A DNA stretch of 64,000 nucleotides from Brienomyrus brachyistius (lineage: Eukaryota > Chordata > Actinopteri > Osteoglossiformes > Mormyridae): assembly GCF_023856365.1 (NCBI RefSeq), contig NW_026042831.1:1-64000 (forward strand), given 5' to 3'. Made by a program: the position numbers and the translations under genes. Below the pieces are notes generated by a model. The model made no database searches. It saw only the letters and a program-made list of their open reading frames with translations, and had not been told where the DNA came from. Below, piece after piece: positions 12,676 through 24,481 of this stretch. The number at the start of each line of letters is the position of its first letter. The stretch's first letter is position 1.

Positions 12676-12812
12676 AAATAATAATAATAATAATAATAAT
12701 CCTAAGAAAAACAATAAGGTTCCATTGCACTTCGTGCTTTGGAACCTTAATAATAATCCTAAGAAAAACAATAAGGTTCCATTGCACTTCGTGCTTTGGA
12801 ACCTTAATAAAT
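12676..12812. repeat. AAT tract with two hairpin modules (unit 1)
   Basis: An (AAT)n microsatellite is followed by CCTAAGAAAAACAAT and then a hairpin: outer arms AAGGTTCC and GGAACCTT, inner arms GCAC and GTGC, and a 3-nt TTC loop. The whole module repeats once with a 57-bp period (hairpins at 12716-12748 and 12773-12805). Confidence 0.92.
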
Positions 12813-14080
12813 ATAACTGCAAGCAGTGATAAGCGGTTCCAAAGCTAATGGAAAGAATAAGTGGGTAGAAATGGAGTACATGGAATAAAATGAAAAGTTC
12901 AATAATAATAGGACATAAAATAGAGACCGTAACTGCTGGGCAATGCATTTAAATAGTCAGAAAGTAGGAAATACTACTACTATAGCATGAGAAGCTAATG
13001 GACAGAATAAGTGGGTAGACATGGAGTACACAGCATAAAATGAAAAGTTCAATGGCATAAAATGAAAAGTTCAATAATAATTGGACATGAAATAGAGACT
13101 GTAATTGCTGGCCAATGCATTTAAATAGTCAGAAAGTAGGAAACAGTACTACAATAGCATGAGATCTGACATGTTGATGTTACAGTAGAAACGTTTAGTT
13201 AGGATAAGAAAAAGGGTGGATGAGAAACAGGAGGAAAATGTAATTGCACCTGCTTAGGAGAAATATCACCAATGTAGATCTGTCTGGTGAAGTGCCTGAG
13301 CTTGACTGAATATATGGTTTGGGATGATGGCATATGAACAGTGGCTGTAGCGCCCCTGTTTGACTGATCGGCACCAAAGTTGGTGGGTCTCTCTGGGAGG
13401 CCGTGCTACATTAGTGGGTAAAATTTGGTCAGAATCGGATGAAGAATGCCTGAGATTTAGCTGTTTGATTGAAATAGGAATTGAAATGGTTTGGCCAGCA
13501 GGTGGAGCCTGCGCTCCATGGATAAATTCTATTCAATACTTTTAGGCCTTCTCAGCCAAGTTTGCTCTTAGACACATATGAACAGTCGCCGTAGCGCCCC
13601 CGTTTGACCGATCGGCATCAAAGTTGGAGGGTCTGTCTGTGGGCAAGTGGTACATTTGTGGATCAAATTTCGTGAGGATTGGATGAAGCAAGCCTGAGAT
13701 TTAGCTGTTTGACCTAAGGTGGATCTTAGGAGTATACAGATAGTGGCCATAGCACCCCCGTTTGACCGATCGGCATCAAAGTTTGAGGGTATGTCTGTAG
13801 ACCAGTGCTACATAAGTGGATCAAATTTCGTGAGGATTGGATGAAGCATGCCTGAGATTTAGCTGTTTGATTGAAATCGGCTTATAAATGATGCAGGTTG
13901 GGTGTGGCTGGTGGCCATATTATACAGAAAGGTCAGGTATTTTTTAATAATCATCCCTGACGGCAGTGTCTTGATTGACTTGACACCAGAATCACTTACA
14001 TGGGGTGTAGATTGTTAAAGTTATAGGAATATTTCATTTAATCCGTTTTTAAATATCACAAGGGAATGCAGATGACTGTT

Positions 14081-17058
14081 AAAGGAATGTTTAGTTAGGG
14101 ATGTTGAGGAATGTTTAAACTAGGGACTGGGGGGGCAGGGAGGTTAGTTAACTATGTCAGTGGGGGGAAACGGAAAGCCCCAAATAATCATATTGTAAGT
14201 GGGCACCGTAATAGGCCTACCCTTTGTTGTCTGTATTTAAACGCCAGAAGTATTAGGAATAAAATTCATGATTTAGAGGCTTTTATCTCATCGGACTCTT
14301 ATGATATTATAGGAATAACTGAAACGTGGTTGAGTGAAAAGGATGGACAAGAATATAATATGGATGGTTACACGTTGTTCCGTAAGGATCGTATAGGGAA
14401 AAAGGGAGGTGGTGTTGCAGTATATGTAAAGGAAAACTTGCAGGCAAGGGAACTTACTGATATAAATAAAACTACGGAAGCAATATGGGTAAAATTAGAT
14501 GCTAAAAACTCAAATAGCCTAATTGTCGGTGTTTGTTACAGAACACCTAATATAGCTGCTGAGGAAAGCAGATTGTTATACAGTGAGATTAGGACTATGA
14601 GCAATAAAAATGATGTGGTAGTTATGGGTGATTTTAATCTACCAGGAATGCAGTGGGACATTGTCACTGGCTCTTCAGAAAATGAACTGGAGATGGTGGA
14701 ATTAGTACAGGATTGTTTTTTTACTCAGTTTGTTAACACCCCTACCAGGGGAGATGCCATTCTTGATCTTGTTCTCTCTAATAACCAGGACAGGATTGGT
14801 AAATTAGATGTTTTAGAACCACTTGACAGTAGCGATCATAACATGGTCAAATTTGAGGTTAAGTTTAGTGTTCGAAGAGCTAAGTCCAAATCAAAAATAT
14901 ATAATGTTAGGAAGGCTGACTTTAAGTGTATGAGATTAAAACTAGAAACTGTGAACTGGATGCAGTTAAATAACAAAACTGTTGAAGAGGCCTGGGAATT
15001 TTTTAAAAGCACATTATTGCAAGTGCAAGAGGACTTCATACCTGTTTCCAGCAAGAATAAATCTAGGAAATTGCAACCTAGGTGGTTTACTAGGGATATA
15101 AAGCATAAAGTAAGGAGGAAAAGGGCTTTGTTCCAGCAATGGAAATTAACTGATGATGACAGAATTAAGCAGGAATATCTAAGTCTACAGGCTGAGTTAA
15201 AAAATGATATTAGACGAGCTAAAAGAAATGTCGAAAGGATGGTTGCATTGGAAGCTAAGGATGACGTTAAAAGTTTCTTCCAGTATTTTAACTCTAAAAG
15301 AGCTCTAAAACCTGAAATTACTAATCTGCAGGATAGTAAGGGTCTTATAATAGTAAACGACATTGATATAGCAAATGAGTTCAATGATAGTTTTGCACGG
15401 GTATTCACTGTTGAGGACCATAGTAATTTACCAGTTATTACCTATCCAGCATTGTCTATAGCTAATATATATATAACTGAAGCAGATGTTTTGCAAAGCC
15501 TAGCTAAGCTCAAAATAAATAAATCACAGGGCCCTGATGGCATCTTACCTATAGTGTTAAAAGAGATGAGGGATATTATTTGCCGACCCTTAACTTTACT
15601 GTTTCAAAAATCCTTATCTGAAGGTGTGGTACCTTCTGATTGGAAGCACGCCTTCATAACGCCTATTTTCAAAAAAGGGGATAGAAGTAATTTGTCTAAC
15701 TATAGGCCAATCAGTCTAACTTGTATAACTGGTAAAGTTATGGAGGCTATAATCAAAGAGAAAATGATAGATTACCTGGACTCCAATAACATTTTGCGGG
15801 ATAGCCAGCATGGATTTAGAAGAGGTAGATCCTGTTTAACAAATCTGTTGGAGTTTTTTGAGGAAGCTACTCAGGAAGTTGATGATAAGAAGGCCTATGA
15901 TGTCATCTACTTAGATTTCCAAAAGGCTTTTGATGTTGTCCCCCACAAGAGGCTCCTACTTAAACTCAAAGCGACAGGTATTTTAGGTACCGTAGCGACC
16001 TGGATTGATAACTGGTTAACAGATAGGAAACAGCGAGTAGTTATAAGAGGCACAATGTCACAGTGGGCTTGCGTTCATAGTGGGGTACCGCAGGGTTCGA
16101 TTTTAGGACCACTATTGTTCCTAATTTACATAAATGATATGGATACCAATATATACAGTAAACTGGTGAAATTTGCAGATGACACCAAGGTGGGTGGTGT
16201 AGCAGATACTGAATTAGTGGCTCAGCAGCTACAGCGGGATCTTGATTTAATTAGTGACTGGGCCGATACCTGGCAGATGAAATTTAACGTCGATAAATGT
16301 AAGGTACTCCATCTAGGGAGCAGAAATATAAAGTACAGGTATTTCATGGGTGTCACTGAAATAAAGGTAGCTGATCATGAGAAAGACCTTGGTGTGTATG
16401 TTGATGCTTCCATGTCCCATTCTCGCCAGTGTGGGGAAGCAATAAAAAAGGCCAATAGGATGTTGGGGTATATCTCCAGGTGTGTGGAGTTTAAGTCAAG
16501 GGAGGTAATGCTAAGATTATACAATTCCTTGGTGAGACCTCACCTAGAATATTGTGTGCAGGTTTGGTCACCATATCTTAAAAAGGACATTGTGGCCTTA
16601 GAAAAGGTGCAGCGTAGGGCCACAAAAATGATTCCTGGTCTTAGAGGAATGTCATACGAGGAACGGTTACTTGAGCTAAATCTGTTCAGTCTCAAGCAAA
16701 GGAGATTGAGGGGGGACATGATCCAGGTATATAAGATTCTAACAGGTTTGGATGCTGTTCAACCAAATAGTTACTTCAGCATTAGTTTAAATACACGAAC
16801 TCGTGGCCATAGGTGGAAATTAGCGGGAGAACATTTCAAGCTGGATTTAAGGAAGCACTTCTTTACGCAGCGTGTAGTCAGAGTATGGAATAGCCTTCCT
16901 GATAATGTAGTGCAAGCTGAATCCTTGGGTTCCTTTAAATCAGAGCTAGATAAGATTTTAACGACTCTGAGCTATTAGTTTAGTTCTCCCCAAGCGAGCT
17001 TGATGGGCCGAATGGCCTCCTCTCGTTTGTATAGTTCTTATGTTCTTATGTTCTTATG
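14081..17058 (+). mobile_element. CR1-like LINE, full length and intact, unit 2 copy
   Basis: The element is about 2.98 kb. It runs from AAAGGAATGTTTAG just after GACTGTT to three TTCTTATG repeats just before ATTATTC. Endonuclease and RT lie in one uninterrupted frame. The short 5' leader (about 30 nt before the ATG) and the short 3' UTR suggest either a compact element or a slightly 5'-truncated one that lost ORF1. Its 3' end (GAGGAGGCCATTCGGCCC read on the other strand) matches the nested minus-strand copy at 48441. Confidence 0.94.
14111..16978 (+). CDS. CR1-like LINE ORF2 protein: endonuclease and reverse transcriptase
   Basis: This 955-residue protein of a non-LTR retrotransposon nicks target DNA and copies its own RNA into the nick. 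The N-terminal AP-type endonuclease spans about residues 37-250, with LNARSIRNK, ITETWL, VVMGDFNLPG (near 170) and SDHNMV (near 241). The reverse transcriptase spans about residues 480-760, with [17 protein letters not shown] (near 600), GVPQGSILGP (near 658) and the catalytic FADD (near 688). The C-terminal region holds RPHLEYCVQVWSPY, as is usual for CR1-type proteins. The ATG at 14111 is the first in frame and lies about 30 nt inside the element. All motifs expected for activity are present, so this copy could be functional, although no promoter or ORF1 is visible. It is not a host gene. Confidence 0.93.
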   Translation: MFKLGTGGAGRLVNYVSGGKRKAPNNHIVSGHRNRPTLCCLYLNARSIRNKIHDLEAFISSDSYDIIGITETWLSEKDGQEYNMDGYTLFRKDRIGKKGGGVAVYVKENLQARELTDINKTTEAIWVKLDAKNSNSLIVGVCYRTPNIAAEESRLLYSEIRTMSNKNDVVVMGDFNLPGMQWDIVTGSSENELEMVELVQDCFFTQFVNTPTRGDAILDLVLSNNQDRIGKLDVLEPLDSSDHNMVKFEVKFSVRRAKSKSKIYNVRKADFKCMRLKLETVNWMQLNNKTVEEAWEFFKSTLLQVQEDFIPVSSKNKSRKLQPRWFTRDIKHKVRRKRALFQQWKLTDDDRIKQEYLSLQAELKNDIRRAKRNVERMVALEAKDDVKSFFQYFNSKRALKPEITNLQDSKGLIIVNDIDIANEFNDSFARVFTVEDHSNLPVITYPALSIANIYITEADVLQSLAKLKINKSQGPDGILPIVLKEMRDIICRPLTLLFQKSLSEGVVPSDWKHAFITPIFKKGDRSNLSNYRPISLTCITGKVMEAIIKEKMIDYLDSNNILRDSQHGFRRGRSCLTNLLEFFEEATQEVDDKKAYDVIYLDFQKAFDVVPHKRLLLKLKATGILGTVATWIDNWLTDRKQRVVIRGTMSQWACVHSGVPQGSILGPLLFLIYINDMDTNIYSKLVKFADDTKVGGVADTELVAQQLQRDLDLISDWADTWQMKFNVDKCKVLHLGSRNIKYRYFMGVTEIKVADHEKDLGVYVDASMSHSRQCGEAIKKANRMLGYISRCVEFKSREVMLRLYNSLVRPHLEYCVQVWSPYLKKDIVALEKVQRRATKMIPGLRGMSYEERLLELNLFSLKQRRLRGDMIQVYKILTGLDAVQPNSYFSISLNTRTRGHRWKLAGEHFKLDLRKHFFTQRVVRVWNSLPDNVVQAESLGSFKSELDKILTTLSY

Positions 17059-18887
17059 TTATTATTCAATACATATATCTTGATTTGGCATGACTCACAG
17101 AACTTGCAATACAAAGGATTTTTACCAGTAATGTGAGACTTGAACAGAAATGAGATAAATGTCACTTTCACTGGTTTTGCAGGTTTAGAGACACATATTG
17201 CATTGCTGTAGCGCCCCCGTTTGACCAATCGGCACCAAATTTGGAGGGCCCTTACCCACTACCGTCCTTGATGACATATTCAAGTTTGGTAGTGATTGGC
17301 TGAGGCAGGCCTGAGATACAGCTGTCTGATTGAAGTGGGCGTGGCACCTGTATGGTCTGGATGTGGCTGGTCGCCGTACCTTATAGAAAGTTTAGGATTT
17401 TTTGAATAATTGTATACCAGGACTGTCTCCTGATTTGAATAATACTAGATATACATAGGTTGGTTGAAAATCCAAGGAGGTTAACGAAATGTCATGTTTT
17501 TAGACTCCTATAAAATACGCAAAAGCGGAAAGAGATAGGATGAAGTTCTACATGGATTTGAATTTGGCATGGGCCAGTGCATTAGATAAGCAACAAATCT
17601 CAATTTTATCATTAACAGTTCAATAGAAATAAGCAGAAATGCAAATCCTGTCGCTGTAGCGCCCCCATGTGGACAATTGGGGTGGCCTTCGCAGGGGTTG
17701 CTAGGGGTTAGGAGACAAATGTACAAGCCTATTTTTGTTCAGATCAGCTGTTGTTAAGCCTGTCAAAGGCCTGTCAGAATGCTGCTTGATTTTGATTGGC
17801 TGATGGTGGCTAGGGTTTTATGACTAATGACTGCCCTGATAGATTCCTGACCTCAGGCTTCAGAGTAGTACATGTATGCCAAATTTCATTTGGATCGGTC
17901 AAGGAAGTCAGGAGATATTGGCAGTTTTTAGTTGTAGCGCCCCCTATTGACGAAATGCGGCCCGCCTTCAACAGTGTCCCCAGAATTTGGTACAGAGATA
18001 GGATTTCAAATTTGGTGAAGGTAGGCTAAGGTATGGCCAAGTTATAACAGTCAGACCAATACTGGCTAAATTTACGTAGACTTTGGGCGTGGCTAGTGGC
18101 CGTATGATAGACCAATATCAGGATTATTTGAATTAGTATTCATCAGCTCAGAGACCTGATCAGTTTTATATCTCATTTGTCTGATTCCGTCAGACGGTGT
18201 AGGAATTACAAGCAAAAGTAGGTTTTGCAAATTATGCAAATTAGCAAAAAATCTAAGTAGGCGGAGCTTAATAGTCCAAATGGCAAGTTGGTAGGGCAAG
18301 GATGTCTCTATCAGTAGAAATATGAATTTCAATTATAGGACTAACAGGACAGGAGATATCAATCAAAACGCGTTAGGGGGCGCCACGGCGCCCCCATCTG
18401 GCCGACATGGTTGGGTCGGATGATCTGAGTAGCGGGGAGGAATTGACATCATCCTACCAAGTTTCATAATTCTAGCACTTACGGTTTAGGCTGTACATTC
18501 AGTTTTAGGGCAGAAAAATAATAATAAATATAACTGCAAGCAGTGATAAGCGGTTCCAAAGCTAATGGAAAGAATAAGTGGGTAGAAATGGAGTACATGG
18601 AATAAAATGAAAAGTTCAATAATAATAGGACATAAAATAGAGACCGTAACTGCTGGGCAATGCATTTAAATAGTCAGAAAGTAGGAAATACTACTACGAT
18701 AGCATGAGAAGCTAATGGACAGAATAAGTGGGTAGACATGGAGTACACAGCATAAAATGAAAAGTTCAATGGCATAAAATGAAAAGTTCAATAATAATAG
18801 GACATGAAATAGAGACTGTAATTGCTGGCCAATGCATTTAAATAGTCAGAAAGTAGGAAACAGTACTACAATAGCATGAGATCTGAC

Positions 18888-21624
18888 ATGTTGATGTTAC
18901 AGTAGAAACGTTTAGTTAGGATAAGAAAAAGGGTGGATGAGAAACAGGAGGGAAATGTAATTGCACCTGCTTAGGAGAAATATCACCAATGTAGATCTGT
19001 CTGGTGAAGTGCCTGAGCTTGACTGAATATATGGTTTGGGATGATGGCATATGAACAGTGGCTGTAGCGCCCCTGTTTGACTGATCGGCACCAAAGTTGG
19101 TGGGTCTCTCTGGGAGGCCGTGCTACATTAGTGGGTAAAATTTGGTAAGAATCGGATGAAGAATGCCTGAGATTTAGCTGTTTGATTGAAATAGGAATTG
19201 AAATGGTTTGGCCAGCAGGTGGAGCCTGCGCTCCATGGATAAATTCTATTCAATTTTTTTAGGCCTTCTCAGCCAAGTTTGCTCTTAGACACATATGAAC
19301 AGTCGCCATAGCGCCCCCGTTTGACCGATCGACATCAAAGTTGGAGCTTCTGTCTGTGGGCCAGTGCTACATTAGTGGGTGAAATTTTGTGAGGATTGGA
19401 TGAAGCAAGCCTGAGATTTAGCTGTTTGACCTAAGGTGGATCTTAGGAGTATACAGATAGTGGCCATAGCACCCCCGTTTGACCGATCGGCATCAAAGTT
19501 TGAGGGTATGTCTGTAGACCAGTGCTACATAAGTGGATCAAATTTTGTGAGGATTGGATGAAGCATGCCTGAGATTTAGCTGTTTGATTGAAATCGGCTT
19601 ATAAATGATGCAGGTTGGGTGTGTCTGGTGGCCATATTATACAGAAAGGTCAGGTATTTTTTAATAATCATCCCTGACGGCAGTGACTTGATTGACTTGA
19701 CACCAGAATCACTTACATGGGGTGTAGATTGTTAAAGTTATAGGAATATTTCATTTAATCAGTTTTTAAATATCACAAGGGAATGCAGATGACTGTTATT
19801 ATGCAATACATATATCTTGATTTGGCATGACTCACAGAACTTGCAGTACAAAGGATTTTTACCAGTAATATGAGACTTGAACAGAAATGAGATAAATGTC
19901 ACTTTCACTGGTTTTGCAGGTTTAGAGACACATATTGCATTGCTGTAGCGCCCCCGTTTGACCCATCGGCAAGAAATTTGGAGGGCCCTTACCCACTACC
20001 GTCCTTGATGACATATTCAAGTTTGGTAGTGATTGGCTGAGGAAGGCCTGAGATACAGCTGTCTGATTGAAGTGGGCGTGGCACCTGTATGGTCTGGATG
20101 TGGCTGGTCGCCGTACCTTATAGAAAGTTTAGGATTTTTTTAATAATTGTATACCAGGACTGTCTCCTGATTTGAATAATACTAGATATACATAGGTTGG
20201 ATGAAAATCCAAGGAGGTTAACGAAATGTCATGTTTTTAGACTCCTATAAAATACGCAAAAGCGGAAAGAGATAGGATGAAGTTCTACATGGATTTGAAT
20301 TTAGCATGGGCCAGTGCATTAGATAAGTAACAAATCTCAATTTTATCATTAACAGTTCAATAGAAATAAGCAGAAATGCAAATCCTGTCGCTGTAGCGCC
20401 CCCATGTGGACAATTGGGGTGGCCTTCGCAGGGGTTGCTAGGGGTTAGGAGACAAATGTACAAGCCTATTTTTGTTCAGATCAGCTGTTGTTAAGCCTGT
20501 CAAAGGCCTGTCAGAATGCTGCTTGATTTTGATTGGCTGATGGTGGCTAGGGTTTTATGACTAATGACTGCCCTGATAGATTCCTGACCTCAGGCTTCAG
20601 AGTAGTACATGTATGCCAAATTTCATTTGGATCGGTCAAGGAAGTCAGGAGATATTGGCAGTTTTTAGTTGTAGCGCCCCCTATTGACGAAATGCGGCCC
20701 GCCTTCAACAGTGTCCCCAGAATTTGGAACAGAGATAGGATTTCAAATTTGGTGAAGGTAGGCTAAGGAATGGCCAAGTTATAACAGTCAGACCAATACT
20801 GGCTAAATTTACGTAGACTTTGGGCGTGGCTAGTGGCCGTATGATAGACCAATATCAGGGTTATTTGAATTATTATTCATCAGCTCAGAGACCTGATCGG
20901 TTTTATACCTCATTTGTCTGATTCCGTCAGACGGTGTAGGAATTACAAGCAAAAGTAGGTTTTGCAAATTATGCAAATTAGCAAAAAATCTAAGTAGGCG
21001 GAGCATCATAGTCCAAATGGCAAGTTGGTAGGGCAAGGATGTCTCTATCAGTAGAAATTTGAATTTCAATTATAGGACTAACAGGACAGGAGATATCAAT
21101 CAAAACGCGTTAGGGGGCGCCACGGCGCCCCCATCTGGCCGACATGGTTGGGTCGGATGATCTGAGTAGCGGGGAGGAATTGACATCATCATACCAAGTT
21201 TCATAATTCTAGCACTTACGGTTTAGGCTGTACATTCAGTTTTAGGGCAGAAAAATAATAATAAATATAACTGCAAGCAGTGATAAGCGGTTCCAAAGCT
21301 AATGGAAAGAATAAGTGGGTAGAAATGGAGTACATGGAATAAAATGAAAAGTTAAATAATAATAGGACATAACATAGAGACCGTAACTGCTGGGCAATGC
21401 ATTTAAATAGTCAGAAAGTAGGAAATACTACTACGATAGCATGAGAAGCTAATGGACAGAATAAGTGGGTAGACATGGAGTACACAGCATAAAATGAAAA
21501 GTTCAATGGCATAAAATGAAAAGTTCAATAATAATAGGACATGAAATAGAGACTGTAATTGCTGGCCAATGCATTTAAATAGTCAGAAAGTAGGAAACAG
21601 TACTACAATAGCATGAGATCTGAC
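18888..21624 (+). repeat. 2.8-kb array unit 3 (no LINE, no hairpin)
   Basis: The unit is 2.74 kb with an empty LINE site (GACTGTTATTATGC near 19792). It shares several base changes with unit 7, for example CAGTACAAAGG, CCAGTAATATG and GGCAAGAAATTTGG near 19970, so these two are sister copies in that segment. The GC palindrome is at 21113-21132. Confidence 0.92.
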
Positions 21625-24481
21625 ATGTTGATGTTACAGTAGAAACGTTTAGTTAGGATAAGAAAAAGGGTGGATGAGAAACAGGAGGAAAATGTAATTG
21701 CACCTGCTTAGGAGAAATATCACCAATGTAGATCTGTCTGGTGAAGTGCCTGAGCTTGACTGAATATATGGTTTGGGATGATGGCATATGAACAGTGGCT
21801 GTAGCGCCCCTGTTTGACTGATCGGCACCAAAGTTGGTGGGTCTCTCTGGGAGGCCGTGCTACATTAGTGGGTAAAATTTGGTGAGAATCGGATGAAGAA
21901 TGCCTGAGATTTAGCTGTTTGATTGAAATAGGAATTGAAATGGTTTGGCCAGCAGGTGGAGCCTGCGCTGCATGGATAAATTCTATTCAATATTTTTAGG
22001 CCTTCTAAGCCAAGTTTGCTCTTAGACACATATGAACAGTCGCCATAGCGCCCCCGTTTGACCGATCGACATCAAAGTTGGAGGGTCTGTCTGTGGGCCA
22101 GTGCTACATTAGTGGGTGAAATTTTGTGAGGATTGGATGAAGCAAGCCTGAGATTTAGCTGTTTGACCTAAGGTGGATCTTAGGAGTATACAGATAGTGG
22201 CCATAGCACCCCCGTTTGACCGATCGGCATCAAAGTTTGAGGGTATGTCTGTAGACCAGTGCTACATAAGTGGATCAAATTTTGTGAGGATTGGATGAAG
22301 CATGCCTGAGATTTAGCTGTTTGATTGAAATCGGCTTATAAATGATGCAGGTTGGGTGTGGCTGGTGGCCATATTATACAGAAAGGTCAGGTATTTTTTA
22401 ATAATCATCCCTGACGGCAGTGTCTTGATTGACTTGACACCAGAATCACTTACATGGGGTGTAGATTGTTAAAGTTATAGGAATATTTCATTTAATCCGT
22501 TTTTAAATATCACAAGGGAATGCAGATGACTGTTATTATGCAATACATATATCTTGATTTGGCATGACTCACAGAACTTGCAATACAAAGGATTTTTACC
22601 AGTAATGTGAGACTTGAACAGAAATGAGATAAATGTCACTTTCACTGGTTTTGCAGGTTTAGAGACACATATTGCATTGCTGTAGCGCCCCCGTTTGACC
22701 GATCGGCACCAAATTTGGAGGGCCCTTACCCACTACCGTCCTTGATGACATATTCAAGTTTGGTAGTGATTGGCTGAGGCAGGCCTGAGATACAGCTGTC
22801 TGATTGAAGTGGGCGTGGCACCTGTATGGTCTGGATGTGGCTGGTCGCCGTACCTTATAGAAAGTTTAGGATTTTTTGAATAATTGTATACCAGGACTGT
22901 CTCCTGATTTGAATAATACTAGATATACATAGGTTGGTTGAAAATCCAAGGAGGTTAACGAAATGTCATGTTTTTAGACTCCTATAAAATACGCAAAAGC
23001 GGAAAGAGATAGGATGAAGTTCTACATGGATTTGAATTTGGCATGGGCCAGTGCATTAGATAAGTAACAAATCTCAATTTTATCATTAACAGTTCAATAG
23101 AAATAAGCAGAAATGCAAATCCTGTCGCTGTAGCGCCCCCATGTGGACAATTGGGGTGGCCTTCGCAGGGGTTGCTAGGGGTTAGGAGACAAATGTACAA
23201 GCCTATTTTTGTTCAGATCAGCTGTTGTTAAGCCTGTCAAAGGCCTGTCAGAATGCTGCTTGATTTTGATTGGCTGATGGTGGCTAGGGTTTTATGACTA
23301 ATGACTGCCCTGATAGATTCCTGACCTCAGGCTTCAGAGTAGTACATGTATGCCAAATTTCATTTGGATCGGTCAAGGAAGTCAGGAGATATTGGCAGTT
23401 TTTAGTTGTAGCGCCCCCTATTGACGAAATGCGGCCCGCCTTCAACAGTGTCCCCAGAATTTGGTACAGAGATAGGATTTCAAATTTGGTGAAGGTAGGC
23501 TAAGGTATGGCCAAGTTATAACAGTCAGACAAATACTGGCTAAATTTACGTAGACTTTGGGCGTGGCTAGTGGCCGTATGATAGACCAATATCAGGATTA
23601 TTTGAATTAGTATTCATCAGCTCAGAGACCTGATCAGTTTGATACCTCATTTGTCTGATTCCGTCAGACGGTGTAGGAATTACAAGCAAAAGTAGGTTTT
23701 GCAAATTATGCAAATTAGCAAAAAATCTAAGTAGGCGGAGCTTAATAGTCCAAATGGCAAGTTGGTAGGGCAAGGATGTCTCTATCAGTAGAAATATGAA
23801 TTTCAATTATAGGACTAACAGGACAGGAGATATCAATCAAAACGCGTTAGGGGGCGCCACGGCGCCCCCATCTGGCCGACATGGTTGGGTCGGATGATCT
23901 GAGTAGCGGGGAGGAATTGACATCATCCTACCAAGTTTCATAATTCTAGCACTTACGGTTTAGGCTGTACATTCAGTTTTAGGGCAGAAAAATAATAATA
24001 ATAATAATAATCCTAAGAAAAACAATAAGGTTCCATTGCACTTCGTGCTTTGGAACCTTAATAATAATCCTAAGAAAAACAATAAGGTTCCATTGCACTT
24101 CGTGCTTTGGAACCTTAATAAATATAACTGCAAGCAGTGATAAGCGGTTCCAAAGCTAATGGAAAGAATAAGTGGGTAGAAATGGAGTACATGGAATAAA
24201 ATGAAAAGTTCAATAATAATAGGACATAAAATAGAGACCGTAACTGCTGGGCAATGCATTTAAATAGTCAGAAAGTAGGAAATACTACTACTATAGCATG
24301 AGAAGCTAATGGACAGAATAAGTGGGTAGACATGGAGTACACAGCATAAAATGAAAAGTTCAATGGCATAAAATGAAAAGTTCAATAATAATTGGACATG
24401 AAATAGAGACTGTAATTGCTGGCCAATGCATTTAAATAGTCAGAAAGTAGGAAACAGTACTACAATAGCATGAGATCTGAC
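21625..24481 (+). repeat. 2.8-kb array unit 4 (two hairpins)
   Basis: The unit is 2.86 kb with an empty LINE site near 22530. Hairpin modules lie at 24027-24059 and 24084-24116, and the palindrome at 23850-23869. Its right part is almost identical to the corresponding part of unit 1. Confidence 0.92.

Larger units (their letters stand above)
7321..13170 (+). repeat. 2.8-kb array unit 1, with CR1-like LINE insertion
   Basis: This is the first unit, abutting the satellite. It is about 2.86 kb once the LINE at about 8234-11218 is removed. It carries TAGCGCCCC boxes near 7497, 7740, 7900, 11370, 11816 and 12098, the GC palindrome at 12536-12555, and two hairpin modules at 12716-12748 and 12773-12805. 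Confidence 0.93.
11219..13170 (+). repeat. Right part of 2.8-kb unit 1 (non-coding)
   Basis: This stretch continues the unit after the LINE. It holds three GCGCCCC boxes (near 11370, 11816 and 12098), two diverged 'GTGGCTGGTCGCCGTA / GTGGCTAGTGGCCGTA' sub-repeat starts (near 11525 and 12250), the GC palindrome (12536-12555) and an AAT tract with two hairpins. It ends with two near-duplicate segments of about 150 bp (GCTAATGGAAAGAATAAGTG and GCTAATGGACAGAATAAGTG). No gene is seen. Confidence 0.85.
13171..18887 (+). repeat. 2.8-kb array unit 2, with CR1-like LINE insertion
   Basis: The unit is about 2.74 kb without the LINE. The LINE sits at exactly the same internal position as in unit 1, which implies the array duplicated after insertion or that conversion copied it. 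The unit has no hairpin module; AATAATAATAAATATA stands in its place near 18525. The GC palindrome is at 18376-18395. Confidence 0.93.
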
